A stretch of DNA of 64,000 nucleotides from Beroe forskalii (taxonomy: Eukaryota; Ctenophora; Nuda; Beroida; Beroidae), in assembly GCA_011033025.1 (NCBI GenBank), contig WFMF01000098.1, positions 1 to 64,000 on the forward strand. Reading direction: 5' to 3'. How positions within the stretch are numbered: position 1 is the first letter of the stretch; each line of letters opens with the position of its first letter. Below are positions 12,391-24,307 of this stretch, one piece after another. The notes beneath the pieces are model-generated. The model did no database searches. It was not told the DNA's origin and was given only the letters and a program-made list of their open reading frames with translations. Position numbers and translations under genes: made by a program.

Positions 12391-12959
12391 TGGTTCTTAA
12401 TAAGCTGTTGACGAGGTGGAGGCTCCACAGCCCCTCATCTGGTGTGTTTCAGAGAGCTGTGCTGATAATATTGTGCTTGTGACCACTGAACAGCCCTGTC
12501 AATTAAGCTGGTCCTTGTTTAATCTTCTTATTTTAGTGTGATCTCGACCTAAAAAAGGGGATTCACAGTTATTTCATTGTCTGATAATTTATTTATAACA
12601 TTAATGCTAATATTATGTTAATAAAACTTCGTGGTTGACAGTTTTCTCGGGTATGTCAGCTGATTTATCAGCATCTTTGAGACACGACAGTCGACATCAC
12701 TTGGTTCCATCAAATTAGTTGAGTGATTGCAATTTTAAACATATATCTGGAGAGTTGGAAGGATTATCAGCAAGTTGACACACTATTGTCAATTTATAGT
12801 AGCAAGACCAGTAGGTAGAGTTGTTTCATCAGATTTATCTAATAGTTTCTCACACGATTGCACAATATCTCATGTTTCTAGATCCTAATCATGTCTCTAG
12901 ATCCTAATAAATGGATGTCTTCCAGACCTTGACTCACCTAAGCTTCTGTTCCCATCAAA

Positions 12960-13302
12960 TTTCTCTCCCCCATATCACTTCGCGTAGTGAAAGACAGAAT
13001 AATTCAACTTGTGTTACAATTGAACTAATGAACTAAATCTCGGTCGGAGATACATTGGGGAAGTTCTTCTTTCTTTGTATGATCCTCGGCTGACTCTTCT
13101 TTCATCTTTACTCTCTTCCATCTTTACTGATCGGTCTCGAGTTTCGACCCTCTCGCAGGTCTTCAGGAGAATAATTAGCTGCGTAAGATGTGTCTCTAGA
13201 CGTGTCTAATTCTTCTTGGTTTAAGGGAATGGTGGCTCCTTCATCACTGTGAAGCGTGATCAAAACGCTTCTATTGGTCAGGTGTTTATTTCTGGGTTGC
13301 AA
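12960..13302 (-). pseudogene. Damaged third copy of the SLRRSDM family plus short open frame
   Basis: Positions 12960-13090 match 12110-12240 at DNA level, but the minus-strand frame carries stops. A separate 64-residue minus-strand frame at 13108-13302 overlaps a direct repeat of CTCAGGTCTTCAGGAG type (near 13155 and 13310). No family is recognised. Confidence 0.3.
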
Positions 13303-13737
13303 CCCTCACTCAGGTCTTCAGGAGTACTCTGCTGCGCTATACAGTGTTTATCAGCAAATCCTTGTTATTTAGCTGGTACTTGCTGTAGGATAAGTTTATA
13401 AATATAATGACTTTATAATGACCTTATGCTAGGTCCATTATCATTGTGTGAAACGGATGGAATGTTTCCTCCAATTTTAAGTGTGACCAAGCATGTGTAA
13501 TGGTCAGGTCCAATTTTCTGGGTCGAATGTGTCAGTATGAGATGGTGTCTGGGTCGAATGTGCCAGTCATTCGAGCAGCTGGTCACAGATGAGATGCTGA
13601 TTCATTATCATTGTGTGAGTGAGTGTGAGGTAATGGTGGCTCCATCATCAATGTAAAACATGACTAAGCCAGTCACAGATGAGGTGTGATTACCCATCAG
13701 GGTCCCAGGATACACGTTGCGTTGTAGGTAATAAGGT

Positions 13738-14685
13738 GACAGTTGACGTGACACTATTTTCAAAGATGCCATCAATCTTAAATTCTAATTCCAGTTTGGA
13801 CTCTGGTTGCCTTGAAACTGGCAATCCCTGGGGATCGCCCCGGATGTTTTACTTCTTGTCCATGATCAAGTGCCCCATTTCCTATTGGACCTTGTGCATG
13901 CATCTCTACAGTATTTTGTGCTATCCTAACTGTAATCTAATGGTTTTGACTTACAAAAGATCGTCAGCTGTAGAGCTGTCTGATCTTTGAACGTCTTGCT
14001 GCAGTAGCAGCATGCGTTTCTTGAATCTCTCCACTTTTATATCTTTTCTTTATCTTATATCCTCAAGTTATTATAAACCAATATAATATCATCCCTATTC
14101 AATATTCAAATTGTAGCAGTTACCCTTCGTCACTGCCTGTGGTGAATTACCAGTGTGTCTGGTACGGGTTTCAGCTACAGTCCCAGGTGAGTGATCTATA
14201 CTTATGTATCTTACTATTCGCAGTGCAACAAGTCGTTTGGCATCTGTGTTAGCTACATCTTGAATGAAACCATCTTATCAATTCTTATTCAAAGTAATTC
14301 TTGGTACGGTTTTCAGCTACAGTCTGTCCTCTACCGCTTCTTCTTTTAAACGAATATTTCCTCTATCAGAAGGAGTGGGGATGGCGGCTTCATGATCGTC
14401 ACCGTTGTGTATCAGTTGGAACATTCTTTGGATGTGTAAGATACCATGATATCATGGGCTGCCGAGATTGCTATCTCTTTGTATTGATCAGGTGCACAGT
14501 ACTACAGCCCCCTGGATGCACGTTGTATTTAATGAAATAAGGCGACAGTTGACGTGAAGATATTTTCAGAGATCTGCCATCAATCTTAAATTCTAATACC
14601 AGTGTCCTGTGTTTGGACTTTGGTTACCTTGGAACTGGCAATCCCAGGGGATCGCCTGATGTTTTACTTTGAGAAATTCGCAATG
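13738..14685. repeat. Direct repeat pair about 800 bp apart
   Basis: Positions 13738-13860 and 14540-14665 share about 120 bp: GACAGTTGACGTGA, GCCATCAATCTTAAATTCTA, GGCAATCCC and a GGATCGCC block in the same order, with small indels. The material between repeats the CTGCAGTAGCAGCAT and GTACGGGTTTCAGCT blocks seen near 4.3 and 3.0 kb. No gene is apparent. Positions 14690-16160 contain nothing I can assign. Confidence 0.5.
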
Positions 14686-16165
14686 GTATAGTTAAGATGA
14701 TTAATATTTTCAATTTTATACCACGTAAATACTTCTCTGCATGACAATGCAAAGGAATGACAATGCAAATGATTCCTCGTCGTTTTGTTTGTCTTTTCCT
14801 AGAAAAACTCCAGATCTTATACAGCAAAGGGGTGTTAATTATTTGTATATCTTGGATTATGGAATGAATAATTCGCTTATGCGTTTATTTCGCCCATGCT
14901 GCAACGACGGAATAGTAAGTGTAGTGTCGCTTCTCTCCCACTCCCAGTGTTCCATTATTAGTCTTCGGAACTAGTACTTTTTGTTCCCACAGATGAATAT
15001 TGTTAAACGGACTTAAGTGAGAATATTTCTTCGAAATTGGTTGATTGTAATTCAATGTAGCTGATTCACATTTTGTAGTGGATATCCAGTAATATATTCC
15101 TGAGATTCTTTTTCTTCAGACTTGCTGAGATTTCTTCCTTCTCTGAATACGAAATAATAAAAAACCAGTACAAAAATTATTTTCTTAGTGTATATACAAA
15201 AAAAGCTTTTCCATATTATTTATCTTGCAATAGATTCAGGCGCTGAACTGTCATTTCAACTACAGCGACAGTATTTGACAGACGTCCAATTGTCTGCCTG
15301 GCCAATGATCCATTCCCAGCTCTGTGAAGATAGAGCTAAGACATGATGCATTTTTCTGATTCTGTATTGATCTTGATAGCTTCTACTTGTTCGGGAGAAT
15401 CTGAGTTCCCGTGCCTGCCTCATGATTTAAAACATATATTTTAAGTTACTTTTTTATAACAGATTAAAGTCACGATTGCCTCATGCGTGAATTCTGATTG
15501 TTCCATTAGCATTCCAATTTCCATGATCTTTGACGTCTCAATTGAGTTTGACTTCAATTCCTCCACCTTGGTACTGTGTACAATTGTTGATAGTTAATCG
15601 AGAGGACAGCCTCTTATCTGTCAACTGTCTCATGGGTTACAAAACTATTTTTATGTTACTTTCTTTAAAAAAGATTAATAATATGTGATGCAGTTTCCGA
15701 GATCTTTCGGAAATTAAAAGTTTACTCATTGAAATTATCCATGAAATACACTTTTCGAAATGCAAAATGGCGTTTTAGGAAAGTAAGTTTTGACGTGACT
15801 TTTCAGATCTTATGACAAAAGGGCCATTTTGCTTAGTCTCACGTTCCCTCTACATTGCTAATTACGACAAGTTTATTCTTCAGGATAAGGAGAGTGTTGT
15901 GGGTTTCTTATGGTGACAGTTCGAACTGCAGTTTGCGCGGCTTTTCTGTGCGCGGCGTACAACATTGTTATTCATACATCCATTAAAGCATTAAGCTGCG
16001 CACAAAAAAGACACGCAAAGTGCAGTGCGAACTGCCCCTGTTATTTGGGATTAGTTTCCATGGCGGAGACAGCAAAACATGAACTGAATCAGTAAAGTTT
16101 ATTAAGGAGGTTTAACCATCTACCTGTTGTTGTAGAGTAACCTACTGTGTTACTGCTACTCATAC

Positions 16166-16387
16166 TTAGAAGCATCTGCAGAAAGTTTTAAGAGGATATT
16201 TTGGGAGGAGCTTCAACCTGACGTTGTGATACGTCTCCAAACCACCGGTGTGTAAGAACTGGCAGCATTTCTGGATAGTGTTGCAGAATGTTGTGTCAGT
16301 TAGATATTCAACCAAGCTTTTGAACGCTTGGCTATCCATATCCATCCATTGTTTTCCTCTGTATCTTCTATGCAATCTCTCTGCCAT
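16166..16387 (-). pseudogene. Fragment with HTGGLETYHN motif, copy 1 (transposon-linked family suspected)
   Basis: The 73-residue minus-strand frame reads RRYRGKQWMDMDSQAF, then EYLTDTTFCNTIQKC, then FLHTGGLETYHNVRLKLLPK. The last part resembles the HTGxLExYHSLxLKYxPKR motif of a large, poorly named protein family common in invertebrate and fish genomes, often carried by repeats. Copy 2 lies at 17157-17468. This copy opens at a weak position and ends at a normal stop, so it may be the 3-prime exon of a broken gene. Attribution rests on memory of the motif only. Confidence 0.35.
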
Positions 16388-17156
16388 TATCTACATTACT
16401 TATTATGACAAGGTGGTCCTTGGGCCCATCCCCAAGGCCCTTGGGGATGGGGGTTTGTTGTGGGTTTCTTTTAAGAGGATTAGTCTCCACGGTGGAGACA
16501 GAAAAACATAAAATATTGAATCAGTTGAGTTTATAAAGGAGCTTTAACCATGCTACTCCTCCTAAGATCTCAGTACACTATTACATGAGCTGTAATAACC
16601 TTTTCAGGGCCTTTTCCATGGCTTGACCTATCGATGGTATCGAGAGGGTCTTCTTACCTGTTAACTGGTTGATATAGAATTAAAAAACTATTCATAAATT
16701 ATAAGATATCATTTATCTTGGTTGCACCTTGTACCTTGGTTGCACTGAGTTCCTTCTGTACTCTCTCGATGGCCTCTATTTGATCTGAAAAATTCAACAC
16801 CGCTTCCTGAGGAATGCAAAACGGTATTGCTAGTGGCAATCATGATCATCTCTGAGAATCCCTGCTGTACCATCAGGTGGCGGGAGTTCCCGGACCTGCC
16901 TCATGGTTTAAAACATATATTTTAATGTAACTTTCTTATTACAGATTAATTGACGCATATCTTGGCTAAAAAAGTGACGATTGCCTCATTCGTGAAAATT
17001 CTCATCCTACAGTTTCTTGATATTCGACTGATCTAAACTGAGTTTGATTTCTCTTGGTTGTTGTGTTTATTTGGTTTTGTGGGTGTTGTTAAATTATTAT
17101 TAGTCAATCGCGAGGATCTTCTTATCCGTCAACTCCTCCATGGGTTAAGAAATATT

Positions 17157-17468
17157 TCAATGATACTTTCTAATTTTCAGAAGCTGGCACAATTTCTGGA
17201 TAGTTTTGCCATATCTTGTGTCAGTTAGATATTGGAAGAATCTTTTGGAAGCTGGTCTTTCCATATCCATCCATGGTTTTCCTCTGTATCTTCTCTCCTT
17301 CATCTCTCTCCTTCTGTCATCATCAACATTGCTTATTACGAAAAGGTTGAGCTTGTCGAACTGGACTTGATCAGTAGAGTTTCTTATGAACCTTAAACCA
17401 TCTGCCAACTGTTGTACAGTAACCGCTTGTGTCACTGCTACTCTGTCACCATCATTTACTATTAACAT
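17157..17468 (-). pseudogene. Copy 2 of the RRYRGKxWMDM family, longer at the N side
   Basis: 103 residues on the minus strand. The N-terminal 55 residues (a stretch with AVTQAVTVQQLADGLRFI, then KLNLFVISNVDDDRRRE) are followed by RRYRGKPWMDMERPASKRF and YLTDTRYGKTIQKLCQLL. These align closely with copy 1 at 16166-16387. The HTGGLETYHN part is missing because the frame stops soon after QLL. The two copies therefore preserve different ends of one protein. No active-site motif is seen. Confidence 0.35.
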
Positions 17469-18262
17469 GATCTGTAATATAACGTTAAATGGTTAACACT
17501 GTAAGACGAGTCAAAAGTCTTTGAAACCTGTCGTGGCGGTAACATATGTAGATTGCTATGTGCTAATGAATGTGTAACTCACAACTTACTTTATTTGCGG
17601 ATAAGTTGATAAATTCCAAGAATCTTAATAAAATTAGAGATAGAATATATTATGTTTACTTTTACTAACAATTGACAAATAACTAGTGCAACTACTCTGT
17701 ACTGTGGTTTGTAGATTAGATAACTATTTCGTTGAATTTGGAATCAATGCGATTGGAGCATCATACTATAGTTGGGAAAGGAGGAAATCATGGACAAAAG
17801 AACAGCTGTTGAGAGAATTGCGGTGCTTTGTAAATCGTAAGTATTGTTGTGTAAGTATTGTTAGAGTTTTCTTTCGTCCCTCCTCAGCCCCTTTCGACAC
17901 CATATGGAGGCTTTCTAAGGATTATAGATTTAGAAGCTAATATAATACTTAGATTGGTATTCGTTACTTCTCATTTTTATTTTGGTCGGTCAGCCAGGCC
18001 ATGCTTTAAATTTTTCATGATCTAGACCATAATCTTTATCTAATTTCAATGCAATGATAGATACATAATACATCCATAACCCAAATGTGTGCACATGGAT
18101 CGATCGATGAAAACGCGTAGAAGGACTGTACCTTCACTTTCGACGGAAATTCTTTGAAAATGAAAAGCAAAATGCGCGACCTTATCGACCCCTCCATCGA
18201 TCGATGCATGTGCACACATATGGGTAACATAAGATATAAGTTCCTGCCACACTCAGGGTGAG

Positions 18263-19386
18263 ATGAAGGGCTTCGCAGCACTTTCCGTGTTACTGTGTGT
18301 TCTACTTCTAGGCAGGTAAGTGAACGAAAGGTTTTGTGAAATGAGATATAAAAATCTCGGTCAGCTATGGCCCTAGGTCCGTGATATGTCACAATTTGAA
18401 CTTTTTACTTGTTACGTGTTGGGATTGCTTAGTGGTACCAACCAGGGGCGTAGCAATATTCTGAAAAGGGGGCGGTGGGTTGCATTCAAAACCTGTTTAA
18501 TGTTTTATTTTGTTGGCCCAAAGCTCTCATTTTATCAAAATGAACGAAATTTTCATATCACCTGTATAAATTAAGGGGGAGGCCCTAGGCAGCCGCCTGT
18601 ATCGACTCTCCTTGGCTACGCCTCTGGTACCAACCATATTTGTATAACGTAAATGTCGCGAGTACTGAAAACGACTTCTGATTAATTTCCACGCGCACAC
18701 AATTTGTACGTACGTGCTACTGATTTAACAGTACAACTACATAAATTCATGTACGTACATGGCGATTGGCGCTGTGTGACTTGAAATTTCAGAATGATTC
18801 TCATTTCTCAATTTAGTCGTGACATCTATTATACCGATACGTATAACGTGATCATGTGATCATATCCCAGGATTGAGGGCTCTGACTCCAACACAGCTAC
18901 AGATTTGAACTCCCTGGCCGATCTCATGTGCAAGAAGAGCAAAGTTCTCTACTGGGAAGGACTCACTGGATATGGATCATTCAGAGCCTTCTGTGAAGCG
19001 ACAAAGCATGTCTTGTGCAGGTACTGCTAATTCGGAGATTGCGTTCTTGTTGGGATCAGTGATCATGATGAAGACTTAGATTGTTCGAAAATTCGCCGGC
19101 GGAAATCTGTTAAATATTAGTATTCAAATAAAATATTGTTCTAAATTTTGTTCGCTGTCACTTGCAGTCGGCGTTCTTATAGTTATCGGAGTATCTGTAT
19201 CACAGGTTCCTACCTACCTATCTTCATCACAGTAACTGCTATTTCCATCTGTGCAGGGATAAGATGACGGCTAATCCTGCGACTGCTAATTGCAAGAAGA
19301 GTGGATACTCAACGCTGTATTACTCGAGTGTAAAAACTCACAAGGACCTTTGCTCGTATATTGGATGGGATTCATGGGTAAGTTAA
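18263..19386 (+). CDS. Small secreted cysteine-containing protein, three exons
   Basis: Exon 1 (18263-18315) encodes MKGFAALSVLLCVLLLG, a textbook signal peptide, and ends in a GTAAGT donor. Exon 2 (18871-19020) follows a CCCAG acceptor and exon 3 (19257-19377) follows a GTGCAG acceptor; phases agree at both junctions. The mature part has five cysteines in about 90 residues (MCKKSK, AFCEA, LCRDK, NCKKSG, LCSYIG) and several aromatic residues. After TGG at 19377 the sequence is GTAAGT TAA. So either translation stops there (110 residues) or this is a donor to a further exon I cannot find. No known domain is recognised; an effector, matrix or defence role is only a guess. The track of long frames misses this gene because its exons are short. 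Confidence 0.6.
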
Positions 19387-20267
19387 GTTTAACTAACAAT
19401 AACAATGAAGTTTCCTGGCACATGATTTGAGCACAAAAAAGATTCTGTTTCAGTATCATGACATTTCCAGTTCGCCAATCCGACCTTAATTTCAAACCTC
19501 AGACCAATGAAGTGAAGAAATTGATCATAGCCGATCAACAGTGTGTGGATTACTAACTCATGACACAACTGTGTTCTGAGAGATTGACGAGGATTCAACA
19601 CGATTCGGATTACGATTGTGAATCTCATTCTCATCCAAGTGCGGTTGACATGGGACATTTCGAAGCTGTCGCCTGTCAGTCAATCAGTTATCCCAGTGTT
19701 CACTCTTCACGTCGTTGTGTAGCTTAGCTGTTAGTGTTAGCATTCACTTTGAATTTTAGTAGGACTTTGGGTAGGAGTATGACTGAGTACTATAAGTATA
19801 AATTATAGTAGGAGTTTTGTCCAGAATGAAATTGAAAGAACAGATTTGATTTCAATCATTTAAAATTAATGTAACTTTCTTCGAGCAAGTTCACTCTCAA
19901 ACATATTTTAAAATCTGATTTTTCATTTTAATTTTAAAGAATAACATTCAAGTTCAACTTAATTGTATTTGTAAAACTTTTTCGATTTTGTTAATTTTGA
20001 AATTGAATTCAATGAAACAATTTTGATTTGATAGTGATGTTATGATATTGATATAACTCTTTTAAATTTAGATTGAAAAATTTGACTTTCTGTTAAATTG
20101 TGTTTAAAATTGCGAAAGTGATATTGAATGATTGATGATTCTTGATTTGACCGCTAAGCAGAGTGCAATGGATTTTCATAAGCCTGAGGAAATGTGCAGC
20201 TCAGCGCGAGCGCTTCCCTGATGAAGCGCGCCGGGCCGCGCAACGGTTTTCTAGGCGGGATAAGCTT
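19387..20267. other. AT-rich intergenic stretch, no gene seen
   Basis: Positions 19700-20150 are strongly AT-rich with TTGATTT-like low-complexity text. No open frame shows coding bias and no splice-linked exons are visible. Confidence 0.5.
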
Positions 20268-20467
20268 CCTTATCCCGCATAGGTGTGTATGCGCCGCGCG
20301 CTTCACTGAGGAAGCGCGCAACGCAAACAGGGATATAAAGTTTAAGTTGCTAAAGTTTAAGTTGCTAAAGTTTAAGTTGCTAAACACGTATATCCCTGTG
20401 TGGCTCGCGCGGCGCACTTCCCCGTAGGAAAGCGCGCGGCGCGTACACACACCTATGCGGGCTTAGG
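20268..20467. mobile_element. Two GC-rich hairpin elements facing each other, with 15-bp tandem core
   Basis: The left half starts CCTTATCCCGCATAGG and the right half ends with the complement of CCTAAGCCCGCATAGG. Each half holds a strong hairpin of the GCGCCGCGCGCTTC...GAAGCGCGC type and the phrase CAGGGATAT. In the middle a 15-bp unit (AAAGTTTAAGTTGCT) is repeated three times at 20337-20381. Single copies of the half-element occur at 34539-34677 and 35123-35316. This is therefore a mobile or amplified family, here in a head-to-head pair. No protein is encoded. Confidence 0.6.
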
Positions 20468-20710
20468 AAGTGTTTAAAAAGAAGTCAGCGGGTCAAGGCG
20501 CGTAAAACTAGGGATCTGGTTAGAGCAAGACAACGGCCTAAAGCACGCATGGTATTAGTTGTGCGCTAGGGATGGGGAAATCCATCAATATGATTATGAC
20601 CCGCTGATGCCAGCCGCGAAGCGGCTGTCGCCATGGCCAGCCGATGACTATGAGAATCAGCGCCGCGCGCACGGCACTGATTCTAGAGAGGGTCTGTCAA
20701 TGCAACATCA

Positions 20711-20871
20711 GACAATTGTGCGCCGCGCGCTTCCCTGCTGGAGAAGCGCGCGCGCAAAGTTCCATGTCGCCCATCGCCCTTGCTTAAAACACGTTAACCC
20801 CTGGCCCTGCTATCTTTGCGCTTCCTCAGGGAAGCGTGCGGCGCGTACACACACCTAAATGCGGGCTTAGG
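20711..20871. mobile_element. Partial GC-rich hairpin element
   Basis: Carries the same GCGCCGCGCGCTTCCC block (near 20722) and, at the right end, the complement of the CCGCATTTAGGTGTGTGTACGC start (to 20871). The middle part is replaced by unrelated sequence. Confidence 0.5.
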
Positions 20872-22640
20872 AACCGGACCATGGCCCATATCATGTGATC
20901 TATAATCAGACGAAATAGACGGGCAATGTCATGTCCGTCGACTTCGCAGCTGCATCAGCGGGTACGGTTCAATATCACCAAACAAAGGCTCGGCTTGTCT
21001 GACGTCGTCAAGCACCCGTTATAGTTAATTATCAATCGACCAATTCCATTCGATCGACCGACGAACGTTACGGGCGCCTCACAAACGAAGGCCGGATGCA
21101 CAACATGAATCAATTTCGTTGCCCGTCTATTTTTTCTGACTGGGTGTGCGAAAGCGCAAATGTTGACGTCATTATCAATATCATAGAAAAGTGTTTCGTC
21201 TATAATTTTCATGGGAGACCTCTAATCCTGAACAGGTCAAGCTCTAAAAATGACGCTTGGTACTCGGAAATCAACTATCACGTGAAGTTTTAGCAATTGT
21301 GACATGACTAAAGTATGAAATTTTACACGGCCCCTTTCGTTGGCTATAGCATATAGACCATTGTGCATTAAGAACAATTTTCAATCATTTTGCTTCCATA
21401 TTATTTTGAATTATCACAAAAAAGGCAACTTTTTCGTGTGGCCATAATATCAACACATAATACGAACTTTCAAAATGCGCGGCTGCGCGCGCTGCGAAAA
21501 ATTGTGCGTTGAGTTTTGTCCACAAGTACTTTCTATAGGTTAAATTTGCTAGTAATAAGCAGCTTTGGGTTCACGTGTGAATAAATCTTGGCGTTTGATC
21601 AATGAAAGACAACAATTTAAACGCGTTTCATCAATAAAATAAATAGAAGTCCTTAATTCTTCCTTCTAAACGAGCATCCCTCTGTTATCCTTGCTTTTCC
21701 GCCGGTTGACTGACACAAGATCGTATTGCAAGCGCTGCATAGCACCACTGTCTGAGCGTGTGAGAAAACTGTTGTGATCTGAAAGGGAATTGAGTCAGAA
21801 AACTGTTGTGATCCGAAAGGGAATTGAGTGAGAATTAACTGGTTTGGCCTGAAATGTAATTATTTCTCCGAATAAACTGTCGCTTTCTGGAATGAAGTTA
21901 TGAGAGAAAACGGCTGGGATCTGAAAAGGATCGCGGTTAAATTCGGGCTGGTCAAAAAGAGGTGAATTATTGAAGGGGCAATTTACAAGGCTGGTATAGA
22001 TTATTTGACTGATAGCCACTCAAATTTGACTGATTTGGGAAAACTTAATTCTTCAGAATAAATGCCATCACAGAACGAGTTAAAAGAAACACTAACGCGT
22101 ATATAATGCATCAAGAACCATGGACACATCAGGATAGTACATCTATACAAACATAATACATTGTAGTGAAACAAAATGTACTTCTCACTTTTCTATGATC
22201 TTAACAAGAGCCTGATTGTATAAAGTAGTGTTGTAAAGTTTAAAACTTAACAAGTTTTAAACTTAACAAGAGCCTTTTACTGCTTTGGTTAGCACCCACA
22301 TAAGCCCCTAACAAACCGGTGAAACAAGTAACCAAATACAATCTTAGGGCAGTTTTACGATGAAACTGTGAAAACCGTATCAGTCATTACTTGACCGGTC
22401 TTTTTAACCGGCCGACGGGTCTTATTTGCCCCAGCCCCCCCCCCCGTCTTTGAGAGATTTAGGTCGGTTTAAGTGAGTTCAGTAATAATTGCCAATTGAT
22501 AACAAGAACTGGATGTCAGGTGATATCACGGTATGAAAATGATGTCATTACTCGTCTCCAGCTGAAATTACTTTGTTTAGGGATATAATTATGCAAAATC
22601 TGTGATGAAATTCTTGTAATTACATGGAATAATACCAGTT
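20872..22640. other. Intergenic, no gene seen; one 35-bp direct repeat
   Basis: Positions 21763-21832 contain a unit with GAAAACTGTTGTGATC and GAAAGGGAATTGAGT repeated twice in tandem, with a faded third copy near 21905. A C-run lies near 22437. Open frames show no recognisable domain. Confidence 0.45.
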
Positions 22641-22648
22641 ACCTTATT

Positions 22649-22723
22649 ACATGAAATTAAGAAAGCAGTTTATTAAGAAACTGGGCAAAAAAGTTTCTTA
22701 ATAAACTGCTTCTTAATTTCATG
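22649..22723. repeat. Near-perfect 33-bp-arm hairpin
   Basis: Arms of the type ACATGAAATTAAGAA...AAGAAACT and their complement flank a short loop (GGGCAAAA). The inner AAGTTTCTTAAT word also recurs three times in tandem at 23918-23995. Likely a MITE or recent inverted duplication. Confidence 0.6.
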
Positions 22724-23063
22724 TTTCTTTAATTTTATGTACCTTAATTTCGTGACTCTTAATTTAATGTAATATCATTTCTACATTAATGTTAAAAAAT
22801 TCGTTTTTCGAAAGCCATAAAAGACTCAAAAGACACCTCAGTTGACTTACTCTTAGATCCTTTTTCCGGGTTGAGTATGTAATATGATAATTTGACAAAC
22901 TTATCTTATCTTATCTTACTATATATAATGCGTGTTGTTAATATATATATATTTATTTATTTATTTATGGCTGGCGATTCGTTTTCAAGTAGGCAACGAA
23001 ATTCTTTTTTCATCGTGTTGCAAAAACTTTATTATAAATCAGAAAAATAATATGAGATTTTTT

Positions 23064-23640
23064 CGGCCACCCTGAGGGGCGTGGTGGGCCACGCCCTTTT
23101 TTTCGCAAAAATTAAAGATTCGAATTTTTCCAAAATTCTTTCGCCATCAAGTTGCTTATGATGAATAAAAATTTTGAGAATTTTGTCCGAATTATTGGGT
23201 CACCCTGAGGGGCGTGGGGGGCCACGCCCTTTTTCGCAAAAATTAAACTTTCGAATTTTTTCAAAATTCGCTAAATTGAGTTGCTTATGATGAATAAAAA
23301 TTTTGAGAATTTTGTCCGAATTATTGGGTCACTTTGAGAAGCGTGGGAGGCCACGCCCTTTTTTTTCGCAAAATTAAACTTTCGAATTTTTCAAAATTCC
23401 CTTCGCCATCGAGTTGCTTATGTTGAATAAAAGTTTTGAGAATTTTGTCCGAATTATTGGGTCACCCTAAGGGGCGTGGGAGGCCACGCCCTTTTTTCGC
23501 AAAAAATAGATTTTCGAATTTTTTCAAAATTCCTTCGCTATAGAGTTGCTTATGATGCGTTAAGGTTTTGACAATTTTGTCGGCAATATTGGGTTACCGT
23601 TGGGGGCGTGAGAAGCTTTTTTTTCGCATTTTTCGAATTT
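23064..23640. repeat. Satellite, five units of about 132 bp, each with a GC hairpin plus T-run
   Basis: Unit starts (CACCCTGAGGGGCG or variants) lie at 23068, 23201, 23330, 23463 and about 23595, so the period is 129-133 bp. Each unit has GGGCGTGG facing CCACGCCC across a 2-4 base loop, then 5-8 T, then CGCAAAA. It continues with TTCGAATTTTT, a GAGTTGCTTATG block and TTGTCCGAATTATTGGG. The fifth unit has lost most of the hairpin. No coding frame is maintained. Confidence 0.8.
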
Positions 23641-23917
23641 CCCCTCCTGCACAATCATCATTCAAAGGTAATTTTAACTGCAAACTCGCACGGTCAAATC
23701 ACTGTCAAAGGGACATGTGGCCGTTAGCTCATGCGGCTGCCATCATTCGCCGTCCGTAGGACGGGAACCGACTAGTATCAATAAAGCGGTTTCATTGAAA
23801 TTTTATTATATTTAGTACTCGTCATTCATTAATCTCATGAATTTCAATTATTGCTTAATAGCTCGTCTGAGGAAAAATTTTGAGTAACAAATATTCTCAT
23901 TCTATGGAGCTATAATT

Positions 23918-23997
23918 TAAGTTTCTTAATTTATTCCAGGTCCAAAAAAGTTTCTTAATTAATTTTCAGCCTTAAAAAAGTTTCTTAATTTGCTGCT
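23918..23997. repeat. Three copies of an AAAAAGTTTCTTAATT word
   Basis: The word repeats at about 30-bp spacing, with TTCCAGG/TTTTCAGCC-type spacers. It is related to the hairpin arms at 22649-22723. Confidence 0.5.
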
Positions 23998-24082
23998 TTC
24001 TTATTTTCCTGACGATAAATTAGTTGCTTACTAAATTTGTTACAATAAGGTATTCTACTAATAATTGAAATCCTCGTGATTA

Positions 24083-24307
24083 CCACGTGGTTTGATGATT
24101 TCACATACCAAGTGGCTTGATGATTTCACACACCAAGTGGCTTGATGATTTCACACACCACGTGGTTTAGTGATTTCACATACCACGCGGTTTAGTGATT
24201 TCACATATCACGTGGTTCTATGATTTCACATACCACGTGGTTTGGTGATTTCACATACCACGTGGTTTGGTGATTTCACATACCACGTGGTTTGGTGATT
24301 TCACTAT
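24083..24307. repeat. 25-bp minisatellite, nine units, centred on CCACGTGG
   Basis: Nine consecutive units of CCACGTGGTTTGGTGATTTC plus ACATA fill exactly 9 x 25 bp. The last two full junctions are identical in sequence and the left units are more diverged (CCAAGTGGCTTGATG). Six or seven units keep the palindrome CACGTG, the core E-box read by bHLH-Zip factors. Whether it is bound is unknown. Confidence 0.9.

Noticed and set aside
23711-23770. tRNA-like sequence after the 132-bp satellite
   Set aside because: There is an A-box-like TAGCTCATGCGG but no B box; not enough to call.
24083-24307. CRISPR array
   Set aside because: Units are contiguous with no unique spacers, and the genome is eukaryotic; it is a minisatellite.
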